Source of the DNA: Pseudomonadota bacterium
GTDB lineage: Bacteria > Pseudomonadota > Alphaproteobacteria > Rhizobiales > Devosiaceae
Direction: 5' to 3'
Length of the DNA: 11,820 nucleotides
Assembly (NCBI GenBank): GCA_023415605.1
Contig: JAEZKB010000097.1
Coordinates: 1-11,820 of the forward strand
In this document: piece after piece, positions 1 to 7,978 of the stretch
Position numbering within the stretch: position 1 is the stretch's first letter
How the letters are laid out: each line of letters opens with the position of its first letter
Notes under the pieces: generated by a model
Seen by the model: only the letters and a program-made list of their open reading frames with translations
Told to the model about the DNA's origin: nothing
Databases searched by the model: none
Translations under genes and position numbers: made by a program

Positions 1-1
1 C

Positions 2-136
2 TCCACCCTCAAGATGGAAATGGCCGAGGACAAGTATGGCGATCCCGTCTACCTGGCGCAGAGCCAGTGGTGGCTCGAACGCACCAAACGCGACTGGCCC
101 AAGATCGAGTTCTACGCGACAAAAGAACGGCACTAG
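2..136 (+). CDS. C-terminal end of an unrecognised protein (partial)
   Basis: An open frame enters from the left edge and ends at TAG 134-136, giving the last 44 residues of a protein whose start lies outside the window. The tail is rich in charged and aromatic residues (SQWWLERTKRDWPKIEFY near the end) and has no membrane segment, which suggests a soluble protein. I do not recognise the family from this fragment. The frame is open from the first base, and the following gene begins 26 bases after its stop with its own ribosome binding site. This arrangement favours a real gene end, possibly co-transcribed with the aldo/keto reductase downstream. With so little sequence, the coding call rests mainly on the open frame and this context. 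Confidence 0.55.
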   Translation, partial: STLKMEMAEDKYGDPVYLAQSQWWLERTKRDWPKIEFYATKERH

Positions 137-162
137 GCCGTTCGACGACCTGGAGGAAATGG

Positions 163-1140
163 ATGGAACGGCGGACGCTCGGCAAGACCGGCTATGAGGT
201 ATCGGAGATCGGACTAGGGACGTGGCAGCTGGGCGAAAGCTTCGGCGCGCTGAATGACCAGACGGCCGACGAGATCCTCAAGACGGCGCGGTCGCAGGAG
301 GTGAACTTCTGGGACACGGCAGACGTCTATGGCGGTGGCCAGTCGGAGAGCCGGATCGGCGCCTTCAAGGACAAGAAGGGCGTGTTCGTCGCCACCAAGC
401 TTGGGCGCGGCAGTCAGTTTCCGGGGATGAAGGGCTATAACCGGAAGAATATCAAGGAGAGTCTGACGGGGTCGTTGAAGCGCATCGGGGGCGAGACGCT
501 GGACCTGGCGCAGCTTCATTGCGTTCCCACCGAGGTGCTGCGCGACGGCGAGATTTTCACCATCATGGACGACCTCCGCGACGAGGGGCTGATGCGCCAT
601 TGGGGCGCCAGCGTCGAGAATGTCGAGGAGGCGCTGATCTGCCTCAAGGCCGATGGCTGCACGACGCTGCAGATCATCTTCAACCTGTTCCGGCAGGACT
701 ACGCCACCGAAGTGCTGCCTGTCGCCCAAAAGCAGAATGTCGGCATCATCGTCCGCCTGCCACTGGCTTCGGGCCTGCTCTCGGGCAAATGGACCAAGGA
801 GACGCAGTTCGCCGAGAAGGATCACCGCAATTTCAACCGCGACGGTAAGTTCTTCAATGTCGGGGAGACGTTCTCCGGCCTGCCGTTCGAGACGGGTATT
901 GAACTGGCAGATGACCTCAAGCACCTGGCGCCGAAAGGGCTGCCGCTGGCGCAGTTCGCCCTGCGCTGGATTCTCGACCATCCGGCTGTCTCGACGGTGA
1001 TCGCCGGCGTCACGCGCGCCGCCCAGCTCGAACAGAACGTCGCCGCGACCAAGGTGGAGCCGTTGGAACCTGAGCTGCATGAAGAGCTCAAAGACTGGTA
1101 CGATCGGAAGGTAAGGTCGAGCATTCGAGGGCAGATTTAG
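163..1140 (+). CDS. Aldo/keto reductase
   Basis: This encodes a 325-residue NAD(P)H-dependent oxidoreductase of the aldo/keto reductase superfamily, a cytoplasmic TIM-barrel enzyme that reduces aldehydes or ketones to alcohols. The family's opening signature is present (MERRTLGKTG, then SEIGLGTWQLG). All four catalytic residues can be placed: Asp51 and Tyr56 in NFWDTADVYG, Lys79 in VATKLG, and His119 in LAQLH. The C-terminal part carries the usual cofactor-site region (FALRWILDHPAVSTVIAGVT, about residues 266-285). I chose ATG 163 because AGGAGG-like bases (152-157) sit five bases upstream and the conserved domain begins at once. Extending the frame to 67 would overlap the previous gene and add 32 residues unlike the family. 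Length is normal for the class. The substrate cannot be read from sequence. Confidence 0.93.
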   Translation: MERRTLGKTGYEVSEIGLGTWQLGESFGALNDQTADEILKTARSQEVNFWDTADVYGGGQSESRIGAFKDKKGVFVATKLGRGSQFPGMKGYNRKNIKESLTGSLKRIGGETLDLAQLHCVPTEVLRDGEIFTIMDDLRDEGLMRHWGASVENVEEALICLKADGCTTLQIIFNLFRQDYATEVLPVAQKQNVGIIVRLPLASGLLSGKWTKETQFAEKDHRNFNRDGKFFNVGETFSGLPFETGIELADDLKHLAPKGLPLAQFALRWILDHPAVSTVIAGVTRAAQLEQNVAATKVEPLEPELHEELKDWYDRKVRSSIRGQI

Positions 1141-1361
1141 GCCCTGTTAAGCGGTGCCGCTGCCGTAGGTCGTTAATCCGCGAAGCCGCGCCGAACAGTC
1201 GCGGCACGCGCCGCAATGTGAGCAGTGGTGCGTCGCACCTGCCACGCTCAATGCCATCCTGGCGGCCGGCTGCAAGCCTCACATCCGCCTGAAGGCACTG
1301 GCAGAGGGGGGCCGGGCTGCCTAGATTAGCCTGACATCAGTTCAGAACAGTGAGACAGCAA
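1141..1361. other. Intergenic gap with a start-less reading-frame fragment
   Basis: No convincing gene lies between the reductase stop and the peptidase start. On the + strand one frame is open from 1169 to TAG 1322-1324 and would read as a plausible small soluble peptide with a Cys-x3-Cys pair (PQCEQWC), but it contains no ATG, GTG or TTG start. It could be the remnant of a gene or chance openness in GC-rich DNA. GCCGCG at 1185-1190 and CGCGGC at 1200-1205 form a 6-bp hairpin with a 9-base loop, but no T-run follows, so I do not call it a terminator. I see no promoter boxes that I would defend. The gap is long enough to contain the end of one transcript and the promoter of the peptidase operon. 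Confidence 0.4.
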
Positions 1362-4277
1362 ATGTCCGGACACCCTGCCTTCGAGCTCATCCGCGAAGAG
1401 AACATCCCTGAAGTCAGCTCGGCGGCAAAGCTCTACCGGCACATCAAGACCGGAGCGGAAGTCCTCAGTCTCGCCAATGGCGACGAGAACAAGGTGTTCG
1501 GTATCACCTTCAAGACGCCGCCGGAGGATTCGACCGGCGTGGCGCATATTCTAGAGCATTCGGTGCTGTGCGGTAGCCGGAAATATCCGGTCAAGAAGCC
1601 CTTCGTGGAACTCTTGAAAGGGTCGCTGCATACCTTTCTCAATGCCATGACATTCTCGGACAAGACCGCCTATCCAGTCGCCAGCCAGAATCTTCAGGAC
1701 TTCTACAACCTCGTCGATGTTTATCTCGACGCGGTGTTCTTCCCCCTGATCACCGAAGATACATTCCGACAGGAGGGCTGGCACTACGAGCTCGATTCCA
1801 CGCAGGGGCCGATGGTCTACAAGGGCGTGGTGTTCAACGAGATGAAGGGCGCCTATTCCTCGGCGGCGGCGGTGCTAGGTAAGAAGAGCCAGCTCTCGCT
1901 CTATCCGGATACCACCTACGGAGTTAACTCCGGCGGCGATCCCGCAGCCATCCCCGATCTTACCTACGAGTACTTCAAGAATTTCCATTCGAAGTACTAT
2001 CACCCGTCCAACGCCCGCATTGTCTTTTACGGCGATGACGATCCGGAGGAGCGCCTCTCGATCCTGGACAAGTATCTGGGCCAGTTCGACCGCATCGAGG
2101 TCAAGAGCCAGATCGGACTGCAGCCCCGCTGGAGCGAGCCCAAGCGGATCGTCGACACCTATGCGTCGAGCGAGGCTGAAGCGGGCAAAAAGACCTCGAT
2201 GGTAACGGTCAACTGGCTTAGCGACGAACTCACCGATCCTGAAACCGTGCTGGCGCTCAACATTCTTGAGTACATCCTCGTGGGTACCCCGGCCTCGCCA
2301 CTGCGAAAGGCGCTGATCGACAGTGGCTTGGGCGAGGGGATGACCGGTTCCGGCTTCGTCGAGGACATGAAGCAGCCCTACTGGACCGTCGGGCTCAAGG
2401 GCATCGACGAGAAGGATGCGGACCTCGTCGAGACGTTGATCCTCGCGACGCTGGAAAAGCTCGCCAAGGACGGGATCGACAAAGGGACGGTGGAGGCCGC
2501 AGTCAACTCGCTTGAGTTCGCCATGCGGGAAAACAATACGGGCTCGTTCCCGCGCGGCATTTCGCTGATGTTTCGTTCCATGCGGGCGTGGCTGCATGGC
2601 GGCGATCCGCTGGAGCCGCTGACCTTCGAGGCGCCGCTGTCGGCGCTCAAGGGCAAGCTGGCGAGAGGCGAGCGCGTATTCGAGAACCTGATCCGCACCC
2701 AGTTCGTCGAAAACACCCATCGCACCACCGTGTTACTCAATGCCGATCCCACCCAGGCGGCGCGCGAGGCGGCTGAAGAGCGCGAAAAGCTCGATGTCGC
2801 GCAGCGGACGATGACGCCCGAGGCGTTGGAACTGGTGCGCGAGACCACTGAGAAGTTGAAGCAACTGCAGGAGACGCCGGACAACCCCGCGGACCTCGCC
2901 AAGATTCCGACGCTGACGCTGGCTGACTTGCCGCGTACCAACAAGTCCATCCCGATCGAGCGGGAAAGCATCGGCGGGGTGAGGACCTTCACCCATCCGC
3001 TCCCTACCAATGGCGTGCTCTATCTCGATTTCGGTTTCAACATCCAGGCGATCCCTGGGAGCCTGTTGCCGTTGATCCCGCTGTTCTCGCGGGCGCTGCT
3101 GCAGACCGGCACCAGCACGCAGGATTTCGTGTCGCTGACGCAGCGCATCGGACGGTCGACCGGTGGCATCGGCTTCCAGCGGGTCAACTCCACTCGCACC
3201 GACGGCGCCAGTACGGCGGCCTGGCTGGTGCTCCGTGGCAAGGCAGTGCCGGACAAAGTGGAGGAACTGCTTGCCATCATCCATGATGTCGTGACCGACG
3301 CGCAACTCGGCAATCGTGACCGCATCCGGCAGATGGTGCTGGAGAGCAAGGCGGGGTTCGAGAGCTCCCTGGCGGGCATGGGCAATGGCATCGTAGGCAT
3401 GCGGTTGCGCGCCCAGTTCAACGAGAGCGACTGGGCCAATGAACAAATGGGCGGGGTGAGCAATTACTTCTTCCTGCGCGATCTCGCGCGCCGCATCGAT
3501 AGCGATTGGTCGGGCGTCGAAGCGCAGCTCAAGCAGCTCCGTGATCTTCTGCTCAATCGCGCCAACATGGTCGTCAACATCACGGCCGACGGCGCAATGA
3601 TCGACAGCGTGCGGCCTCAGATCGAGAGCTTCCTTGCTCGCCTGCCGGCGAGTGGTCCGGCCGGTTCGGGCTGGGGATTCAGTGAGAACCAGAGGTCGGA
3701 AGGCCTCACCTTTCCGGGCCAGGTCAACTATGTGGCCAAGGGCGCCAATCTCGACGCCTTCGGCTTCAAGCCGACCGGCGGTACGGCGGTGGCCATCAAG
3801 CATCTCAACACGACTTACATGTGGGACAAGGTGCGCGTGCAGGGCGGCGCCTATGGCGGCTCCTCGAGCTTCGACATTTTCTCGCGGGGCTTCGCGTTCA
3901 CCTCGTACCGTGACCCGAACCTGCTGGGCACCATCGACAATTACGACAAGGCAGCCAGCTTCCTGCGCCAGGCGGTGGGCGAGCAAGATCTTACCCGCTC
4001 GATCATCGGCGTCATCGGCTCGGTCGATGCCTACCGGCTGCCGGATGCCAAGGGCTTCGTGTCCATGGTCTGGGAGCTGATCGGCGACACGGACGAGGCG
4101 CGGCAAAGCCGCCGTGAGCAGATCCTCGGTGCGAGCAATGCAGATTTTCTCGCTTTGGCCGATGCGCTGGACCAGGTAGCGAAGTATGGTCGGGTAGTGG
4201 TGCTGGGTTCGGAGACGGCCATCAAAGCGGCCAACGACGAGCGCGGGCCGTTTCTCGAAGTCACCAAGGTGCTTTGA
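1362..4277 (+). CDS. M16C family zinc metallopeptidase, presequence-protease (PreP)-like
   Basis: This encodes a 971-residue peptidase of the pitrilysin/insulysin superfamily, subfamily M16C, resembling mitochondrial and chloroplast presequence protease, which degrades short unfolded peptides inside a closed chamber. The inverted zinc motif HILEH is at residues 62-66 (His62, catalytic Glu65, His66), and the distal zinc ligand is Glu160 in FNEMKGAYSS. Near the C-terminus, Arg825 and Tyr831 (RVQGGAY) have the spacing of the substrate-binding Arg/Tyr pair known from plant PreP. The full length matches the four-domain single-chain architecture: an active M16 half, an M16C-associated linker around residues 470-700, and an inactive half. 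There is no signal peptide, so it is probably cytoplasmic and clears peptides. GTG 1350 is in frame, but ATG 1362 with a weak AGTGAGA (1349-1355) upstream fits better. Its stop overlaps the start of the next gene. Confidence 0.93.
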   Translation: MSGHPAFELIREENIPEVSSAAKLYRHIKTGAEVLSLANGDENKVFGITFKTPPEDSTGVAHILEHSVLCGSRKYPVKKPFVELLKGSLHTFLNAMTFSDKTAYPVASQNLQDFYNLVDVYLDAVFFPLITEDTFRQEGWHYELDSTQGPMVYKGVVFNEMKGAYSSAAAVLGKKSQLSLYPDTTYGVNSGGDPAAIPDLTYEYFKNFHSKYYHPSNARIVFYGDDDPEERLSILDKYLGQFDRIEVKSQIGLQPRWSEPKRIVDTYASSEAEAGKKTSMVTVNWLSDELTDPETVLALNILEYILVGTPASPLRKALIDSGLGEGMTGSGFVEDMKQPYWTVGLKGIDEKDADLVETLILATLEKLAKDGIDKGTVEAAVNSLEFAMRENNTGSFPRGISLMFRSMRAWLHGGDPLEPLTFEAPLSALKGKLARGERVFENLIRTQFVENTHRTTVLLNADPTQAAREAAEEREKLDVAQRTMTPEALELVRETTEKLKQLQETPDNPADLAKIPTLTLADLPRTNKSIPIERESIGGVRTFTHPLPTNGVLYLDFGFNIQAIPGSLLPLIPLFSRALLQTGTSTQDFVSLTQRIGRSTGGIGFQRVNSTRTDGASTAAWLVLRGKAVPDKVEELLAIIHDVVTDAQLGNRDRIRQMVLESKAGFESSLAGMGNGIVGMRLRAQFNESDWANEQMGGVSNYFFLRDLARRIDSDWSGVEAQLKQLRDLLLNRANMVVNITADGAMIDSVRPQIESFLARLPASGPAGSGWGFSENQRSEGLTFPGQVNYVAKGANLDAFGFKPTGGTAVAIKHLNTTYMWDKVRVQGGAYGGSSSFDIFSRGFAFTSYRDPNLLGTIDNYDKAASFLRQAVGEQDLTRSIIGVIGSVDAYRLPDAKGFVSMVWELIGDTDEARQSRREQILGASNADFLALADALDQVAKYGRVVVLGSETAIKAANDERGPFLEVTKVL

Positions 4278-4990
4278 TCGACAGCTGGCAGATGACGCAA
4301 CTGGTGCTGGTCGGCGTCGTCGCCATCTTCATGGTGGCGGTCGCCGTCTGGTATCTAAGCAATTTTTTCCGGCGCGATGAGGTCCCACAGCGCTCGCGTG
4401 AGCCCTCGGGCAACATTTACGACTATCTCACCACGGCCGTGCTCGACCCGCGCTGGCAGGCACACAAAACCTCGACGCGGCAAAGCGTAGAGACGGTGCT
4501 GCGGGCCGCTCCGGGCGACGATCGCGTGGTGGCGACGCTATGGGTGAGACACAGCACTGCACTGCTTTCGACCCGCGAGACGATCATCCTCGATACGGCC
4601 GATGCCACGATCGAACTCGAGGCCGCGCCAGGCATCGTCTGGCCGTGGCAGCTTGATCCGCTCAAAACGTACGACGTCACCTTTGACGGGGAGCCGCTCG
4701 GCACGCTCGTGACGGGAAAGACCGACGTCGTCGCCCGTGATCCGGCGGGCGATGTCGGGCGCTGGCAGACGGGCGAGATTCCGTTCATGCCCCATGAGGG
4801 CGTGTCGCCGATACAGGGCGCGCTGATCGGCAAGGTCGGTGGCTTGCTGCGCGTTCCGGCAAGACGGCTGCGCGAACCGCGCGACTTCGTCGATCAACCA
4901 TTCTTCTCAGATCCTGGCGGCGACCAGCGCTGGCTGCTCGCCTTCCTCGCCCTGGCTGCCGCGCGGTCGCTGTTGATCGTGGCACGATAA
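4274..4990 (+). CDS. Unknown membrane protein coupled to the M16C peptidase
   Basis: I do not recognise a family in these 238 residues. A strong hydrophobic helix spans about residues 9-29 (LVLVGVVAIFMVAVAVWYL) and is followed by FFRRDEVPQR. A second hydrophobic stretch, about 219-236, closes the protein. Between them is a soluble domain of about 180 residues that looks rich in beta strands. The positive charges after the first helix suggest that this domain faces the cytoplasm. The TTG start at 4274 overlaps the peptidase stop (4275-4277), with AAGG at 4266-4269 upstream, which is the usual layout of translational coupling. ATG 4292 is the alternative start; it would remove six residues and leave the helix intact. 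Coupling to the peptidase suggests a joint role, but no function can be assigned from sequence. Confidence 0.8.
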   Translation: MIDSWQMTQLVLVGVVAIFMVAVAVWYLSNFFRRDEVPQRSREPSGNIYDYLTTAVLDPRWQAHKTSTRQSVETVLRAAPGDDRVVATLWVRHSTALLSTRETIILDTADATIELEAAPGIVWPWQLDPLKTYDVTFDGEPLGTLVTGKTDVVARDPAGDVGRWQTGEIPFMPHEGVSPIQGALIGKVGGLLRVPARRLREPRDFVDQPFFSDPGGDQRWLLAFLALAAARSLLIVAR

Positions 4991-5031
4991 TGCATCCGGA
5001 GCCGATGGTACGGCGTTGGAGTCGGCCATGA
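4990..5031 (+). other. Possible 13-codon coupling ORF between membrane protein and exonuclease
   Basis: An ATG at 4990-4992 overlaps the TAA stop of the membrane protein (TAATG) and opens a 13-codon frame, MHPEPMVRRWSRP. Its TGA (5029-5031) overlaps the exonuclease ATG (5028-5030) as ATGA. Both ends are therefore in re-initiation geometry, which would let ribosomes pass from one gene to the next. It has no family resemblance, and it may simply be chance in a 37-base gap. The exonuclease also has its own ribosome binding site, so it does not need this frame. Confidence 0.25.
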
Positions 5032-6026
5032 CGCCCTTTCTCGACCGGGACCTGCGGGTCAAGCCGATTAATGCCTACATCGATCCGCCGCAGCCGCAGG
5101 CGCGTGCGATCATCACTCATGGACACGGCGACCATGCGCGCTCGGGGCACGGGGCGGTGCTCGCGACGCCGGACACGATCGCGATCATGAAGGTGCGTTA
5201 CGGCGAGGACAGTGCCGGTCGCTTCCAGGCGCTGGACTATGGCGTGCCGCTCGATGTCGATGGTGTCACCATCACGTTCTTCCCTGCCGGGCACATCCTG
5301 GGTTCGGCGCAGGTGCTGATGGAGTACCAGGGCCAGCGCATCGTGGTTACCGGCGATTACAAGACACGGCCGGACAAGACGGCGCAGCCGTTCGAACTGG
5401 TCCAATGCGACCTCTTGGTCACCGAGGCGACGTTCGGCCTTCCGGTGTTCCAGCATCCCGATCCGCTAGATGAGATCGGCAAGCTGCTCAAGGCGGCGCG
5501 GGCGCATCCCGAGCGAGCCTATGTGATCGGCTGCTACGCGCTGGGCAAGGCGCAGCGGGTGATCTCGCTGCTGCGAGAGGCAGGGTACGACAAGCCAATC
5601 TATCTGCATGGCGCCATGGTACGGCTTTGCGCGCTCTATGAAGAGCGCGGCATTTCTTTGGGCGATTTGCGGCATTCGCTCGATGTGCCCAAGGCCGAAC
5701 TCGCCGGGCAGATCGTTATCGCGCCGCCCTCGGCCATCAAAGACCGCTGGAGCCGGCGGCTGCCCGATCCGGTGCTCTCGGTGGCGTCGGGCTGGATGTC
5801 GGTCAAGCAACGGGCGCGGCAATCCGGCGTCGAACTGCCGCTAGTGATCTCCGACCATGCTGACTGGAACGAGCTGCGAGAGACCATCAAAGCCACCGAA
5901 GCGGAAACGGTGTGGGTCACCCATGGTCGCGAGGATGCACTGGTCTACTGGAGCCAGCAGCAGGGGCTGACGGCGGAGCCGCTCCGCATCGAGGCCTATG
6001 AAGACGGCGAGGAGGAGGGCGAATGA
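5028..6026 (+). CDS. Ligase-associated DNA exonuclease (metallo-beta-lactamase fold)
   Basis: This encodes a 332-residue nuclease of the metallo-beta-lactamase/beta-CASP superfamily, of the type found beside bacterial ATP-dependent DNA ligases (the TIGR04122 type, by recall). The two-metal site is visible: HGHGDH (His31, His33, Asp35, His36), His89 in FPAGHILGS, Asp110 in VTGDYKTR, and a late histidine in ISDHADW. The mid-section (GCYALGKAQRVISLL) resembles the beta-CASP part of the CPSF/SNM1 relatives that act on nucleic acids. It probably trims DNA ends before ligation. I chose ATG 5028 because TTGGAG at 5016-5021 lies six bases upstream; the in-frame TTG 5016 would use up that site. Its stop overlaps the ligase start by four bases (ATGA, 6023-6026). 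The C-terminal tail is very acidic (EDGEEEGE). Confidence 0.93.
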   Translation: MTPFLDRDLRVKPINAYIDPPQPQARAIITHGHGDHARSGHGAVLATPDTIAIMKVRYGEDSAGRFQALDYGVPLDVDGVTITFFPAGHILGSAQVLMEYQGQRIVVTGDYKTRPDKTAQPFELVQCDLLVTEATFGLPVFQHPDPLDEIGKLLKAARAHPERAYVIGCYALGKAQRVISLLREAGYDKPIYLHGAMVRLCALYEERGISLGDLRHSLDVPKAELAGQIVIAPPSAIKDRWSRRLPDPVLSVASGWMSVKQRARQSGVELPLVISDHADWNELRETIKATEAETVWVTHGREDALVYWSQQQGLTAEPLRIEAYEDGEEEGE

Positions 6027-7600
6027 AGGAATTCGCGCAGCTCCTCGAGCTGCTCGCGCTGACGCCGTCGCGCAACCGCAAGATCGAGGCGCTGAAAGAC
6101 TATTTCGTCCGCACGCCCGACCCCGATCGCGGCTTTGCCCTCGCCATCCTCACGGGCGCGCTGACCTTCAAGAACGTCAAGCCAGCAGTGCTGCGCGAGG
6201 TGGTGACGGCGGAGGTCGATCCAGCGCTGTTCGCCATGAGCTACGACTATGTCGGCGATCTCGGCGAGACAATTGCGCTGATCTGGCCGCATCACGGTGG
6301 CGACGAAGAGCTGCCGTCGCTCACCGATCTGATCGAACTCTTCAACACGACCAGCAAGGCGGAGCTGCCCAAACTCATCGCTTCGCTGCTGACGCGGGCG
6401 GAGATCAACGAACGCTGGGCGCTGGTGAAGCTCGCCACCGGGGCATTGCGCATTGGCCTCTCGGCGCGGCTGGCGAAGACCGCGCTGGCAGAAATGTCGG
6501 GCAAGGACCTGCAGGAGATCGAGGAGGTCTGGCACGGCATCAAGCTCCCTTACACCGATCTTTTCGCCTGGCTAGATGGACGCGAAGAGCGGCCGGACAT
6601 CGACCATGCGGCGCGTTTCCATCCGATGATGCTCTCGAACCCTATCGACGAGGAGAAGGACATCGAGAAGCTCGATCCGGCCGACTTCTCCGCCGAGTGG
6701 AAGTGGGACGGTATCCGCGTGCAGGTGATTGCCTCGCAGGGGCAGGTGTCGCTGTTCTCGCGCACCGGCGACGATATCGCTGCTGCCTTCCCGGATGTGG
6801 TCGAGGCTGTGATGGGGGACGCGGTGCTCGACGGCGAGTTACTGGTCGGGCGCGACTTCGAGCCGGCTTTGTTCAACGATCTGCAGCAGCGGCTCAACCG
6901 CAAGGTCGCAAGCGCTAAGCATCTTAGCGAATTTCCCGCCTTCATCCGTGTCTACGACATGCTGTTCGACGGCAGCGAGGATATCCGTGCGTTGAGCTGG
7001 ACTAAGCGGCGGGCTCGGCTCGAGGCTTGGTTCAAAAAGCACCCGCAGTCGCGCATGGACCTTTCCGAGGTGCTGCCCTTTGCCTCCTGGGAAGAGCTGG
7101 CGGAACTCCGCCGGAGAGGTGCCGATGAGCATGGGCATGAGGGCGTGATGGTCAAGCTGCGCACCTCGCCCTATGTGCCGGGACGGCCCAAAGGGCTGTG
7201 GTACAAGTGGAAGCGCGACCCGAACGTTGTCGACGCCATCCTGATGTACGCCCAGCGCGGTCACGGCAAGCGTTCGTCCTTCTACTCGGACTACACGTTC
7301 GGGGTATGGAAGGGGAACGAGATCGTGCCCATCGGCAAGGCCTATTTCGGATTCACCGACGAGGAGCTGAAACAACTCGACAAGTGGGTGCGCAATAACA
7401 CCGTTGCCAGTTTCGGGCCGGTGCGCGAAGTGCGCAAAGAGCTTGTGTTCGAGGTGGCATTCGACAGCGCGCAGGAGTCGACACGGCACAAGTCGGGTGT
7501 TGCACTTCGCTTTCCACGCATCAACCGGATACGTTGGGACAAGCCGGCTGGCGAAGCAGCGACGCTCGAAGACATGCAGGTTTTCCTCGCCGCCAGTTAG
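6023..7600 (+). CDS. ATP-dependent DNA ligase, cisplatin-damage-response type
   Basis: This encodes a 525-residue ATP-dependent DNA ligase that seals nicks through an enzyme-AMP intermediate. The helical DNA-binding domain covers roughly residues 1-205, the nucleotidyltransferase domain 205-415, and the OB-fold 415-525. Motif I is KWDGIR, with adenylylated Lys227, Asp229, Gly230 and Arg232. Glu272 lies in LDGELL, FIRVYDMLFD fits motif IIIa, Glu373 in HEGVMVKLR is motif IV, and Lys395/Lys397 in WYKWKRDP are motif V. Length, layout and the exonuclease partner match the stand-alone bacterial ligase that databases name cisplatin damage response ligase (TIGR04120 type, by recall), not LigD, which would carry polymerase or phosphoesterase domains. 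ATG 6023 overlaps the exonuclease stop and has a strong GGAGGAGGG at 6011-6019. It is presumably an accessory repair enzyme alongside NAD-dependent LigA. Confidence 0.95.
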   Translation: MKEFAQLLELLALTPSRNRKIEALKDYFVRTPDPDRGFALAILTGALTFKNVKPAVLREVVTAEVDPALFAMSYDYVGDLGETIALIWPHHGGDEELPSLTDLIELFNTTSKAELPKLIASLLTRAEINERWALVKLATGALRIGLSARLAKTALAEMSGKDLQEIEEVWHGIKLPYTDLFAWLDGREERPDIDHAARFHPMMLSNPIDEEKDIEKLDPADFSAEWKWDGIRVQVIASQGQVSLFSRTGDDIAAAFPDVVEAVMGDAVLDGELLVGRDFEPALFNDLQQRLNRKVASAKHLSEFPAFIRVYDMLFDGSEDIRALSWTKRRARLEAWFKKHPQSRMDLSEVLPFASWEELAELRRRGADEHGHEGVMVKLRTSPYVPGRPKGLWYKWKRDPNVVDAILMYAQRGHGKRSSFYSDYTFGVWKGNEIVPIGKAYFGFTDEELKQLDKWVRNNTVASFGPVREVRKELVFEVAFDSAQESTRHKSGVALRFPRINRIRWDKPAGEAATLEDMQVFLAAS

Positions 7601-7612
7601 GAGTGGTTCACG

Positions 7613-7876
7613 ATGTCGCTCGCCGCCATCGATCGCAAGATCGCCGAACTCACCGCCCAGATGGCCAAGGCCGCCGAGGCGGAGGACTACGAGAAGGCCG
7701 CAGCTCTGCGGAACGAAATCGAGGGGTTGCGGGGCGGCGGGCTGATTCGCAAACCGCCGCCGGGCGAAATGGGGCTTGGTACGAACATTCCGGTGGCCGC
7801 TCCGCCGAAGAACTGGCGGCGGCCGAAAAAGCCCGATCCGATGACCGCGAATTTCAAGCCGCGAGGCAGACGGTAG
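7613..7876 (+). CDS. Small UVR (UvrB/UvrC)-motif protein
   Basis: This encodes an 87-residue basic protein with one UVR motif, the helical hairpin found at the C-terminus of UvrB and in UvrC, where it mediates their contact, and also in McsA and ClpC-type proteins. The motif runs about residues 5-40 with the core AEAEDYEKAAALRNEI. A proline- and lysine-rich tail follows (PPKNWRRPKKPDPMT, then PRGRR), together with a short conserved-looking GEMGLGT. ATG 7613 is preceded by AGGAG (7599-7603), which overlaps the ligase stop, and the gap to the ligase is 12 bases, so it belongs to the same transcript. The position suggests a role in DNA repair, for example recruiting UvrB/C-type partners. That role is inference: the UVR fold is also used in proteins unrelated to repair. 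Confidence 0.85.
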   Translation: MSLAAIDRKIAELTAQMAKAAEAEDYEKAAALRNEIEGLRGGGLIRKPPPGEMGLGTNIPVAAPPKNWRRPKKPDPMTANFKPRGRR

Positions 7877-7978
7877 GCGGCAACACTTCTGCAACCATCC
7901 GTGTAATTGCGGTAATTCTTGCCGCGTATTGCATCCGGGTCGGTGGCCATTTGTTTACCGCCGCAGGCGCTAGATTTG
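7877..7978. other. Leader region before the cyclic-di-GMP gene
   Basis: This gap of about 100 bases between the UVR-protein stop and the hairpin is less GC-rich than its surroundings, which is where a promoter would be expected. GTAATT occurs twice with a 9-base period (7903-7908 and 7912-7917), a possible protein-binding repeat. TTGTTT (7951-7956) and TAGATT (7971-7976) look like -35 and -10 boxes, but only 14 bases separate them, which is too short for a normal sigma-70 promoter. I see no terminator after the UVR gene, so read-through from the ligase operon is also possible. Confidence 0.3.

Noticed and set aside
67..162. 32-residue N-terminal extension of the aldo/keto reductase
   Set aside because: It overlaps the end of the upstream gene in another frame, does not resemble the family, and a ribosome binding site is placed correctly for ATG 163.
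1185..1205. Hairpin GCCGCG / CGCGGC as a terminator for the reductase gene
   Set aside because: The stem is only 6 bp and no T-run follows. Such repeats arise easily in GC-rich DNA.
2733..4106. 457-codon antisense frame inside the peptidase gene
   Set aside because: Long antisense frames are common opposite GC-rich coding sequence. Its translation is rich in Arg, Ala and His with no recognisable domain, while the + strand has the motif-complete peptidase.
5998..6918. 306-codon frame overlapping the ligase start on the same strand
   Set aside because: It is an arginine/glycine-rich shadow of the ligase in another frame. The ligase frame carries all catalytic motifs.
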